A stretch of 8,998 bases of DNA from an uncultured Cellvibrio sp. (GTDB taxonomy: Bacteria > Pseudomonadota > Gammaproteobacteria > Pseudomonadales > Cellvibrionaceae). The position numbers and the translations under genes were made by a program. A model generated the notes under the pieces. That model was not told the DNA's origin. It saw nothing but the letters and a program-made list of their open reading frames with translations, and made no database searches. Below, piece by piece: positions 1 to 6,606 of this stretch (the stretch's first letter is position 1; each line of letters opens with the position of its first letter). The stretch spans positions 1 through 8,998 of the forward strand of contig CAMLRJ010000105.1 of assembly GCA_946482345.1 (NCBI GenBank). Reading direction: 5' to 3'.

Positions 1-1
1 C

Positions 2-664
2 ATCGCCGCGCCTTCGATTCTGGAACCTATGTCATTCCAGGGCAATATGATGGTGCTCAATTGGATCGCTGCCAACGTCAGTGTGTTGGCACTGACGCTA
101 AAGGTATATACCTACAATACCTTTCTGTTTTGTTTGATGATCTCGATTGCGTTAAGCATGGCGACGGAAGCCATTATTGCCCAGCGCATCGGACGCAAAG
201 AATTTGACATCGCCGACCTGCAGCTGCGTAAAAGTTTAAAAATTTCCCTGTGGGGTACCGGTTTGCTGGCGTTATTCTGGTGGGTCTTTAACCAGCAGGT
301 ACTGGGAATATTTACTGACGACCCGGAGGTTATCGCCATCGGCGCCTGGGCATTTTTTCTGGCGTTTTTGTCAGAACCGGGCCGGACAGTCAATATCGTT
401 ATCGGGAGTGCATTGCGTTCTACCGGAGATGCAACCTTTACATCATTATCGAGTATTTCAGTTATCTGGTTGTTCTCAGTGCCCTTGGCTTACCTTTTAG
501 CCATCACTTTTGGTATGGGTTTGTATGGCCTGTTAATCGCCGCCATTGTTGATGAAACCCTGCGTGCCTGGATTAAATGGTGGCGATGGAAGCAGCGTAA
601 ATGGGAGCATTATGGGGTAGCGGTATGGGAAGCCAGGCAACGAGCCAAGAGGGATTCAATTTGA
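2..664 (+). CDS. MATE family efflux transporter, C-terminal part (5' truncated by window edge)
   Basis: The frame is open from base 2 to the TGA at 662-664, giving about 220 residues with no start in view, so the N-terminal half lies outside the window; the ATG at 29 is internal. The protein is very hydrophobic with about six membrane segments, as expected for the second half of a 12-helix MATE antiporter. Family-like features are the segment AIIAQRIGRKEFDIA, resembling the conserved glutamine/glycine loop of MATE proteins, and GSALRSTGDATFTS, resembling the ALRGAGDT-type motif of the C-terminal lobe. It ends in a basic, Trp-rich cytoplasmic tail (IKWWRWKQRKW). Known MATE proteins export drugs or cationic compounds using Na+ or H+ gradients; the substrate here cannot be inferred. 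The gene converges on the glycosylation operon and shares no obvious function with it. Family assignment is confident; the specific role is unknown. Confidence 0.88.
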   Translation: MAAPSILEPMSFQGNMMVLNWIAANVSVLALTLKVYTYNTFLFCLMISIALSMATEAIIAQRIGRKEFDIADLQLRKSLKISLWGTGLLALFWWVFNQQVLGIFTDDPEVIAIGAWAFFLAFLSEPGRTVNIVIGSALRSTGDATFTSLSSISVIWLFSVPLAYLLAITFGMGLYGLLIAAIVDETLRAWIKWWRWKQRKWEHYGVAVWEARQRAKRDSI

Positions 665-676
665 TTGAATCCCTCT
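648..676. terminator. Perfect inverted repeat between convergent genes, probable bidirectional terminator
   Basis: AGAGGGATTCAAT (648-660) is followed by a TTG loop and the exact reverse complement ATTGAATCCCTCT (664-676), a 13-bp perfect stem. It contains the stop codon of the MATE gene (662-664) and lies 13 bases beyond the stop of the convergent operon (690-692), so it is placed to end transcription from both sides. Neither strand has a good T-tract after the stem, so intrinsic termination may be inefficient, or the hairpin may mainly protect 3' ends. Confidence 0.6.
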
Positions 677-689
677 GAAAGTAAATTAT

Positions 690-2516
690 CTACTGCAAGG
701 CTAATACGATAATCCATGGTAGCGTGGAGAGGGCGATTAATGGCGTTCCCAGTGCAAATAACTTGGTTAAACGGAAACCAGGCTCGCTCCAAACTTTAGT
801 GGAGAAATACAGGATAGGCAGGATCACCGGATAGATATAGCGGAAGTCGGTATTGCATGAAAGCGGCACCTTAATCCGGTAGGCAAGCAACAATAAAAAC
901 GGAAGAATTAATGCTGCCAGCCAAGGGATACTTCTGTATAACCCGATTCGTCGTGATTTTAAATCCATCACAGTGCCTTTTTGTACTGCGTAAAACATTA
1001 TGCCAATCAAGGTCATCAATAAAAAGATACCATTTAAAACCCCCCATAGATTTAAAGCATTTCCTTGAAAACTAAATTCAGAGGTTAACGACGATCTCCA
1101 GACAAAATTCCAGAAATACTGCCGACCAAACTTATCATCCCAGGAGCTGATAAAAGGGTGTTGCAAAAAGGTAGCGAGATCGAAAATCAAATAGTTAGCA
1201 GGCTCGTTGCCAACCTTCAATCCTGGATGGATAGTGTCACTCACGTTGGAGAGTAGCCAATCGTTGGAGGTGCCGTCGAGATAATGCCAAATATTGTCCC
1301 CAAGGTTGAGGATAACGGTGAGGGAAAAGGTTGCGGCAAGCAAAAAAAATGTTCGTCGAATTTTTCCAATCTGATTGGCACGGGTTCTTCTGTGCGTCCA
1401 TAAGCGATAAGCGTCAACAATAAACAAAACGCCTATAACCCCCCACGCTGCTAATGCGTTGGATTTTGTCAATAATGCCATGCTAGCCCACAGGCTTGCG
1501 TAAAAGAGAAAGTGATTTCTGCGTGAGCGCCACCAACGAATAGTATAAAAGAAGGCGAGCGCATAGAAAGCATATAGGGGGATATCATTACCAATGCGTA
1601 TACTATGAATAACGCCCGCAGGCCACAAGCAAATCGCTGCGCTAGCTATCAGTAGTGCAGCTCCTTTTTTTGGTATTGAGATTCTGATGGTTGCCAGCGA
1701 TGCCATTAAGAAAATAGTCCAGAACCATACGGCTACCAATTGTCCCCATGAATCACTATTTATCTTTGAGCCAATTAGCAGTGTTTTACTTAAGGCTGCA
1801 ATCGTGTAATACAGTGGCGGTTGGTGGTATTCCCAACCTTCTCCCGGTGGTGGTGTCGTTCGATGGTTTATTAGATACTCGATGTAATCTCGATGCCCTC
1901 CGCCTTCGTATACATCGAAGGTGCGGGTGGCAGGCCCGGTATTGGAGAGATATATCAAGCAGATAATCAAGCCAAGAGCTAAACAAACATATTGAGATTT
2001 TGATAGTTTTAAATGACGAGAAATCCCGTAAATCAGTATCAGTAGAGCCAGAAAAATTAACGCAGCTGCTTTGTAAGTAACGGTACTTTCCGGGCGTACA
2101 TCGAGGCCAGCTGGATTACTGTTATTGGCAAGTATTAACTCAATCTGGTTATCCTCCAAAGGTTTCAGGTCATATAGTGCTATTTTTATCCCTTTTGAAT
2201 AATCACGTAATTCGGATTTAGAGTAATCTGCCAATGATACTGGTTGACCATTAACACTAATCGAGAGTAATTCATCATCGGGAATAATGCGCACGGTTTT
2301 AGAGGCCCATCCGGCCATACGGACGTTCATTGTTACACGATAATTGCCGATGATATTTTGCTTTAATGGCAGGGCTCTGATCTGCCGGGTCTGATCATTC
2401 ACAGTTAATTCTATGTCAGTGATAGACATATTTTGTTGAAGGGCTATCTGCATGAGCAAAAACAAACTAAAAATAGCCAAACACATAGTCAACAGGAATT
2501 TTCTAACGGTAATCAT
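690..2516 (-). CDS. Polytopic GT-C glycosyltransferase with N-terminal periplasmic beta-rich domain
   Basis: This 608-residue protein is the last gene of the operon, 49 bases after the preceding stop. The ATG at 2516 has AAGGA 6 bases upstream. Residues 7-27 form a signal anchor. Residues about 30-145 are hydrophilic and rich in beta-type patterns (GNYRVTMNVRMAGW, LLSISVNGQPVSL, NQIELILANN), suggesting a periplasmic beta-sandwich. About ten membrane helices follow from residue 150. GT-C-like marks are D201 in the loop after the helix at about 175-191, the HQPPLYY motif (231-237), GNDIPLY (309-315), LLTKSNA (349-355) and DFRYIYPVILP (557-567), in the order seen in ArnT/PMT-like enzymes that use polyprenyl-phosphate sugars. 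From its place after GtrA/GtrB-like genes I infer that it transfers the lipid-linked sugar to a periplasmic acceptor. Acceptor and sugar are unknown. GT-C membership is fairly sure; the exact family is not. Confidence 0.82.
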   Translation of the reverse strand: MITVRKFLLTMCLAIFSLFLLMQIALQQNMSITDIELTVNDQTRQIRALPLKQNIIGNYRVTMNVRMAGWASKTVRIIPDDELLSISVNGQPVSLADYSKSELRDYSKGIKIALYDLKPLEDNQIELILANNSNPAGLDVRPESTVTYKAAALIFLALLILIYGISRHLKLSKSQYVCLALGLIICLIYLSNTGPATRTFDVYEGGGHRDYIEYLINHRTTPPPGEGWEYHQPPLYYTIAALSKTLLIGSKINSDSWGQLVAVWFWTIFLMASLATIRISIPKKGAALLIASAAICLWPAGVIHSIRIGNDIPLYAFYALAFFYTIRWWRSRRNHFLFYASLWASMALLTKSNALAAWGVIGVLFIVDAYRLWTHRRTRANQIGKIRRTFFLLAATFSLTVILNLGDNIWHYLDGTSNDWLLSNVSDTIHPGLKVGNEPANYLIFDLATFLQHPFISSWDDKFGRQYFWNFVWRSSLTSEFSFQGNALNLWGVLNGIFLLMTLIGIMFYAVQKGTVMDLKSRRIGLYRSIPWLAALILPFLLLLAYRIKVPLSCNTDFRYIYPVILPILYFSTKVWSEPGFRLTKLFALGTPLIALSTLPWIIVLALQ

Positions 2517-2565
2517 TATTTTTCCTTTATTGCATCTTAGGTCGCCGATTTAATCTCGATCACTA

Positions 2566-4527
2566 TTAACGCTCCACCTCGACAACTATATTGGCCCAGT
2601 TTGCATGATCACCATGATTCTTCTCTAAAGCTGATACTTTAAGGCGGATTTTTTTAACTCCCCGAACATCAATACGCGTTTCAGGTAAGTGACGCTCGCT
2701 TCCATAAATTACTGGTGATTCCCACAGAAGCTGTCCATCTCCGAGTACCGAGAAAATGACATCAGCAGATTCTATGCTATCGTCCAAGCCCGCTATAAAT
2801 GAAAGGTTAGTAGCATTATGAGGCAGGGTGAAATCTATTTGAGAATTTGCATGCGTCCCCAAGCCGGTTGCGTAACGCGTCCCTGCCATAGCTAAAGGTT
2901 TGCCAGATAGATTTTTATTTATTTGCAGTTGTCCGAAATCCTGGCGTGAAAAATCCGGTCGAATATCGGTAAGGAGCATCTGATTCTCTTTCAATGAAGG
3001 ATGATGGAGTACATTTCGCTGATGAAGATAAATGAACATTCCGGGCAACAATAATATTAACAGCCAGGCTGATAGGTAGGGTGTGTGGATAACACGTTGG
3101 CCAATATCCTTGGCGAGTGCCCTTCTTTTTTCCTTCGTGAGGAGTTCAAAAATGTTAAACCCAACAATAAACAAAACAACCCAGGAAATAGCCGGCCATA
3201 TATAGTTGGTTTCGATGCCCAGGGCCATGACGACATTAAATGCACAGGCAAAGGTGAAGCCTAATGCATAAAAAATTCTATTGGGGGTAACAGCGTAATA
3301 AGCCAATGAAACAATAGCGGCCGGCAGAAGATAGCGCTCATGCATGGCAGGTAAAAAAGTAAAAAACGCAGCCGAGCAGGTTATCGCATAAAACAAGGTT
3401 TCGCTTAACTGGCTTTGCTGAGATCGTTCATGATCTTTCTTGAAAAGGCTGTAGATCCCCTTAATAAAAACCATCAAACACACAAGGAAAAATAGCAAAA
3501 TGCCAAAATATTTGGCTTTGAAAATTAGCCCTGCAATGGAGTTAGGGTCTAGGTCAAACAGTACCAAATGATCTGGCGTAGCATTGCCGGTCAATAAAAT
3601 CCAGATATTTGCGGCCCCCATCGTTGAGAGACCGTATTGATCGATAACATTTACGTATGCAAGCTTGAATGCCGATATGAAATTCCCAGCGACTATTGAC
3701 GGTAAAAAAACTATGCCAATCGTCAGAACAGCTAAAGCTGCGCCGATAAGATGATGCTTCGGATGACGGAAGAAAATAATTCCAAAGACGGGAGCAAAAG
3801 CTATCATCTGAAATTTCGTGAGCATTGCAAGTGCATATAAAGGCAAGCTTAAAGCTCGCCATCGTGGACTGAAGCTGACAAGAATTGCAAAGAGCAAGGG
3901 TATCATCGGAGTGATATCAACCTGACCCCATACCGGGCCTATCAATAACAGTGCTGGATTAAGTGTGGTTAACAGGAGGGTTATGTGGAAATGAATTTTG
4001 TTATCGCTATATTTTTTCAATAAGCCGAACATAGTGCCGGTCAAAATTAAATGGGAGAATATAACTGGCAGCTGAGTAAGAAATTTCAAATAGAGATTCA
4101 CCTCTACCTGAAATCCAAAAAAATCGTATATTCGTCCCACCAAATAAAGCCAATGAATAAATATTGGTGGATAATTACCATTAAAGTCCTTGTAACCATT
4201 CTGTGATAGCTGCCTTACCCAATCTTGCCAAAAACCAAGATCACTCTCATGTCCATCAAAAAAAAGCAGTAAAAGATTGAAAACTATTACAATGCAAAGA
4301 TAAATTTGGAAAAAGACAGACAGTTGATAGGAGGTATAACCACCAGCTACCCCAGTACCCGGTTTTCCTGTATGCGGTTGCGCAGAAGGATCCATATCAC
4401 CGGGTCTGATGTCAACATGCTGCGGAAATGGAGTAGCAGTGTCTTGGTTCTGGCTTTCCTGTCGATTGGTGTCGTTCACAATATATTCTCCCTGTGTTTC
4501 ATTCTTATTGTTCATTACTGACATCAT
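2566..4527 (-). CDS. Polytopic GT-C glycosyltransferase fused to a C-terminal NPCBM-like carbohydrate-binding domain
   Basis: The protein has 653 residues. A polar, probably disordered N-terminus (1-65) precedes a membrane core of about ten helices (70-500). Core motifs fit mannosyltransferase-like GT-C enzymes: DLGFWQDW with D96 in the first loop, NYPPIF (118-123), GPVWGQVD (197-204), AMLTKFQ (234-240) and MHERYLLPA (395-403). After the last helix (about 485-502), residues 515-653 resemble the NPCBM/NEW2 module: GLGTHANSQIDFTL (555-568), FIAGLDDS (577-584), VIFSVLGDGQLLWES (590-604) and GDHANWANIVVE (639-650). This module would face the periplasm and may hold the acceptor glycan. The start overlaps the preceding GtrB-like gene by 23 bases, with consecutive ATGs at 4527 and 4524 and a third at 4515; none has a strong ribosome site, so translational coupling is likely. 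Donor and acceptor sugars are unknown. Confidence 0.85.
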   Translation of the reverse strand: MMSVMNNKNETQGEYIVNDTNRQESQNQDTATPFPQHVDIRPGDMDPSAQPHTGKPGTGVAGGYTSYQLSVFFQIYLCIVIVFNLLLLFFDGHESDLGFWQDWVRQLSQNGYKDFNGNYPPIFIHWLYLVGRIYDFFGFQVEVNLYLKFLTQLPVIFSHLILTGTMFGLLKKYSDNKIHFHITLLLTTLNPALLLIGPVWGQVDITPMIPLLFAILVSFSPRWRALSLPLYALAMLTKFQMIAFAPVFGIIFFRHPKHHLIGAALAVLTIGIVFLPSIVAGNFISAFKLAYVNVIDQYGLSTMGAANIWILLTGNATPDHLVLFDLDPNSIAGLIFKAKYFGILLFFLVCLMVFIKGIYSLFKKDHERSQQSQLSETLFYAITCSAAFFTFLPAMHERYLLPAAIVSLAYYAVTPNRIFYALGFTFACAFNVVMALGIETNYIWPAISWVVLFIVGFNIFELLTKEKRRALAKDIGQRVIHTPYLSAWLLILLLPGMFIYLHQRNVLHHPSLKENQMLLTDIRPDFSRQDFGQLQINKNLSGKPLAMAGTRYATGLGTHANSQIDFTLPHNATNLSFIAGLDDSIESADVIFSVLGDGQLLWESPVIYGSERHLPETRIDVRGVKKIRLKVSALEKNHGDHANWANIVVEVER

Positions 4528-5482
4528 CGGCTTTTCTGATGATGTTGCTGATATGGTATTTGGGCCGTCTTTTGCTTTCTGTATATAGTTTGCTTATATA
4601 TTCGCCAATGACACCCAGACAAAGTAGTTGCACGCTTCCTATAAATAACAATGGTAAAAGTATTGACGCCCAGCCAGGAATGGCATCGTCGGTAAAGAGT
4701 CGTGTCACCAAAACCCAGGCAATAATAAAAAGTGAAAACAAACTGGACAAAAGGCCAATAACAGTAATAGCTCTCAACGGAACGGCTGAAAATGCAGTGA
4801 TACCGTTCCATGCAAATGACAGCATTTTTCGCAATGGATATTTGCTTTCCCCTGCCTCTCGCGCTTGACGTTCATATTCAACAACAGCAGAGGGAAAGCC
4901 AACCTCTCTTACAATACCTCTTAAAAAGAGATTTGATTCTTCATATTGAAGTAATGCATTTAATGCTCGGCGAGACATGAGACGGAAATCTGCATGATTA
5001 AAAACCAGGTCCACCCCCATCTTTCGCATTAGGTGATAATAGCCCTCGGCGGTAAAGCGTTTGAAAAAAGTGTCGGTAGTCCTTTCCGACCTTACGCCGT
5101 AGACCACATCATTACCTTGATAAAATTCGTCAACCATATGCTCAATATTCACAGGGTCATCCTGCAAATCAGCATCAATACTGACAATAAGATCTTCTTC
5201 CGTTGTACATAGCCCGGCGTATAAGGCATTTTGGTGGCCTTTATTGCGAGACAACTTGATGGCAACAACATTTGGATATTCTTCGGCGGCAAGTTTGAGT
5301 AGAGACCAGGTGGAATCCTTACTGCCGTCATCAACGAAATAAATTTTCGAAGCACTGGATATTTTATTTTCATGTTCCAGCTTGCCAAGCAATGTTTGCA
5401 GGCTGACGAGAGTTTTGGGAAAAACCTCTTCTTCGTTGTAACACGGAACCACAATGGCGAGCGAGGGGGTGGGGATTGTCAT
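4505..5482 (-). CDS. GtrB-like polyisoprenyl-phosphate glycosyltransferase (GT2)
   Basis: This is a GT2 enzyme of the DPM1/GtrB type, which moves a sugar from a nucleotide donor to undecaprenyl phosphate on the cytoplasmic face. With the chosen start it has 325 residues. Visible marks are AIVVPCYNEEE near the N-terminus, DDGS (51-54), the metal-binding DADLQDDP (103-110), GVRSER (129-134), HADFRLMSRRAL (163-174) and the conserved R-x-x-R-x-x-GESKYP block (205-216). Two C-terminal membrane helices (about 238-259 and 272-296) match GtrB topology. I chose the ATG at 5482 because GGAG lies 6 bases upstream (CCGGAGCTAAAG). The in-frame ATG at 5503 adds 7 residues, overlaps the GtrA-like gene by 19 bases and has no ribosome site. 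The chosen start leaves only 2 bases after the GtrA-like stop, so the pair is almost certainly co-translated. The sugar is not predictable from sequence alone. Confidence 0.93.
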   Translation of the reverse strand: MTIPTPSLAIVVPCYNEEEVFPKTLVSLQTLLGKLEHENKISSASKIYFVDDGSKDSTWSLLKLAAEEYPNVVAIKLSRNKGHQNALYAGLCTTEEDLIVSIDADLQDDPVNIEHMVDEFYQGNDVVYGVRSERTTDTFFKRFTAEGYYHLMRKMGVDLVFNHADFRLMSRRALNALLQYEESNLFLRGIVREVGFPSAVVEYERQAREAGESKYPLRKMLSFAWNGITAFSAVPLRAITVIGLLSSLFSLFIIAWVLVTRLFTDDAIPGWASILLPLLFIGSVQLLCLGVIGEYISKLYTESKRRPKYHISNIIRKADDVSNEQ

Positions 5483-5484
5483 CT

Positions 5485-5853
5485 TTAGCTCCGGTAAATC
5501 CATATCTTATGTAATAAAAAATTGACGAGTAAGGTAATAATGGTTGCGCCGCCCTGAGCTATTAGATAGTACAAGCCCAGGCTTAAGAACAAAGCAAATG
5601 TTGAAGAATTGATTGCCAATCCAAGTGTGGCGACCAGCATAAACTTCGTGGCGGTTTCAATATGAGATTTTTCACTGGCGAAAGTGAAATAATAATTCAT
5701 GAGGTAGTTGTAGATAGCGGATAGTGCAAACGAAAGTGCAGATGCCAGGATTTCATTTAGACGACTAAATTCCACGAGCAAAAACAGCAACACAAACTGC
5801 AGTAGTGTTGCGCTGCCGCCGACCATCACGAAACGTACCAAGTGATTAAGCAT
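5485..5853 (-). CDS. GtrA family membrane protein (putative lipid-linked sugar flippase)
   Basis: This 122-residue protein has four membrane helices (about 7-27, 34-55, 70-90 and 93-115), the standard size and topology of the GtrA family. The family-like signature NYLMNYYFTF (49-58) lies at the end of helix 2, and the C-terminus LLHKIWIYRS resembles the usual basic, aromatic ending. GtrA proteins are thought to help move undecaprenyl-phosphate-linked sugars across the inner membrane for use by a periplasmic transferase. It is the first gene of the four-gene operon and abuts the GtrB-like gene. The ATG at 5853 has no clear Shine-Dalgarno sequence, but no upstream in-frame start is visible and the first helix fits this start. 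Family assignment is strong; flippase activity is the accepted model for the family and has not been shown here. Confidence 0.92.
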   Translation of the reverse strand: MLNHLVRFVMVGGSATLLQFVLLFLLVEFSRLNEILASALSFALSAIYNYLMNYYFTFASEKSHIETATKFMLVATLGLAINSSTFALFLSLGLYYLIAQGGATIITLLVNFLLHKIWIYRS

Positions 5854-5957
5854 ATTTTTATGGCAGGTATTTGTTCCTGGCCTCTTCTTCTATTATTTGA
5901 ATTTGTTATTTGTTGAGTCAGCTTGTTATCAGGGGCTGCCAGTGGTGCGTATTTGCA

Positions 5958-5972
5958 TCGCTTAATAAGCGA
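5958..5972. promoter_or_regulatory. 15-base palindrome upstream of the glycosylation operon, possible operator
   Basis: TCGCTTA-A-TAAGCGA is a perfect 7+1+7 palindrome about 105 bases upstream of the first gene of the operon. On the minus strand it overlaps a weak -10-like TATTAA (5962-5967), with TTTACT (5984-5989) 16 bases further upstream as a possible -35. The promoter match is poor (4 of 6 in each box), so only the palindrome itself is a firm observation. The rest of 5854-6103 holds no other gene or clear hairpin terminator that I can see. Confidence 0.25.
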
Positions 5973-6103
5973 ACAGAGCATACAGTAAATGAATTGGAGT
6001 GTTAATTAGAATTGTTGAAAAACCGGCGGGATGAGATGGTGACGAAGTGTATTTGCGGACTGTTTTTCATTTTATATCGAATGCTGCGCAAGCTAGGAGG
6101 ATC

Positions 6104-6331
6104 CTAAGCCCACTTCACGGCAGCCCGAGCACGCTCGATATAGATATATTCCACTTTATGAGTGACAGGATGGCAAGCGTGACGCAAATGATGATGGTCG
6201 GGCGTTGAGCCCATGTATTCCCAGCATTCACCATCATGGATACACAAATGGTCGCCGTTATTGATGCGATAGGTGGCCAATTCATCCCACATCTTGGGCC
6301 ACTCAGCATGGCTGATATCGATATATTCCAT
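6104..6331 (-). CDS. Small His/Cys/Trp-rich hypothetical protein (75 aa)
   Basis: I do not recognise the family. The ATG at 6331 lies behind a purine-rich GAGGTGGGG; a GTG at 6343 would add four residues but sits too close to that ribosome site. The protein has 75 residues with no membrane segment or signal peptide, so it is probably cytoplasmic. It has nine histidines and three cysteines, concentrated in HLCIHDGECW (28-37) and DHHHLRHACH (45-54), which suggests but does not prove metal binding. The ends look like short beta strands (MEYIDIS; KVEYIYIERA). It is divergent from the copper-responsive regulator cueR and has its own promoter candidate. The composition (W, H, Y, acidic residues) and good ribosome site favour a real gene over a chance frame. 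A second open frame on the same strand (6115-6348, TTG start) is judged a shadow. Confidence 0.6.
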   Translation of the reverse strand: MEYIDISHAEWPKMWDELATYRINNGDHLCIHDGECWEYMGSTPDHHHLRHACHPVTHKVEYIYIERARAAVKWA

Positions 6332-6370
6332 AAGGTGCCCCACCTCAATTAATGACTTTCATTGCAACTT

Positions 6371-6398
6371 ATTTTGGTTTATTAATTTGTTTTGTCAA
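6371..6398 (-). promoter_or_regulatory. Candidate sigma70 promoter for the 75-aa protein
   Basis: Reading the minus strand, a perfect -35 TTGACA (6398-6393) is followed after 16 bases by CAAAAT (6376-6371), which matches TATAAT at 4 of 6 positions. The start of transcription would fall about 30 bases before the ATG at 6331. The surrounding divergent region (6344-6480) is very AT-rich. Confidence 0.4.
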
Positions 6399-6418
6399 GA
6401 AAATTACTTATTGCATTG

Positions 6419-6444
6419 ATAAATAAAGGAATTTTTTTATTTAT
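6419..6444. repeat. AT-only inverted repeat in the divergent intergenic region
   Basis: ATAAATAAA (6419-6427) and TTTATTTAT (6436-6444) are exact reverse complements separated by 8 bases (GGAATTTT). The stem contains no G or C, so it is weak as RNA and could arise by chance in such AT-rich DNA. It lies between the two divergent promoters, where an operator could sit. Confidence 0.25.
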
Positions 6445-6548
6445 ATGTGGAGTGGGTCAATAAAAATATGAGTCTAGCTTAGGGAATTCACTTGGCTTTT
6501 ACGAGTAAATCATCTTTTTATAGCGGCTCTAAAGGGGTATAGTCTGGC

Positions 6549-6579
6549 TTGACTTTCCAGTTACGGAAAGGTTTAGTCT
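6549..6579 (+). promoter_or_regulatory. CueR-type promoter with 19-bp spacer and operator dyad, upstream of cueR
   Basis: TTGACT (6549-6554) is the -35 and TAGTCT (6574-6579) the -10, separated by 19 bases. That overlong spacer is the hallmark of MerR-family promoters, which need DNA untwisting. The spacer holds the dyad CTTTCC-N6-GGAAAG (6553-6558 / 6565-6570), and the whole aligns base for base with the layout of the E. coli copA promoter as I remember it (ACCTTCC-N7-GGAAGGT). The start of transcription would be near 6586, leaving a leader of about 20 bases before cueR. This indicates autoregulation by CueR in response to copper or silver; that is inference from architecture. Confidence 0.85.
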
Positions 6580-6606
6580 ATGGCTGACACGATTGAGGAG
6601 TAAGTA

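Noticed and set aside
6071..6099. TATAAA on the minus strand (6076-6071) as a promoter for the glycosylation operon
   Set aside because: The -10 is good, but no acceptable -35 lies 16-18 bases upstream, and the site is about 220 bases from the first gene.
6090..6108. AGGATCCT palindrome near the end of the 75-aa gene as its terminator
   Set aside because: The self-complementary core is only 8 bases with no loop, and there is no T-run downstream on the minus strand.
6115..6348. Second minus-strand open frame overlapping the 75-aa gene
   Set aside because: It starts with TTG, and its ribosome-site position is worse than that of the ATG at 6331. Only one of the two overlapping frames is likely real, and the other has the clustered His/Cys pattern and good spacing.
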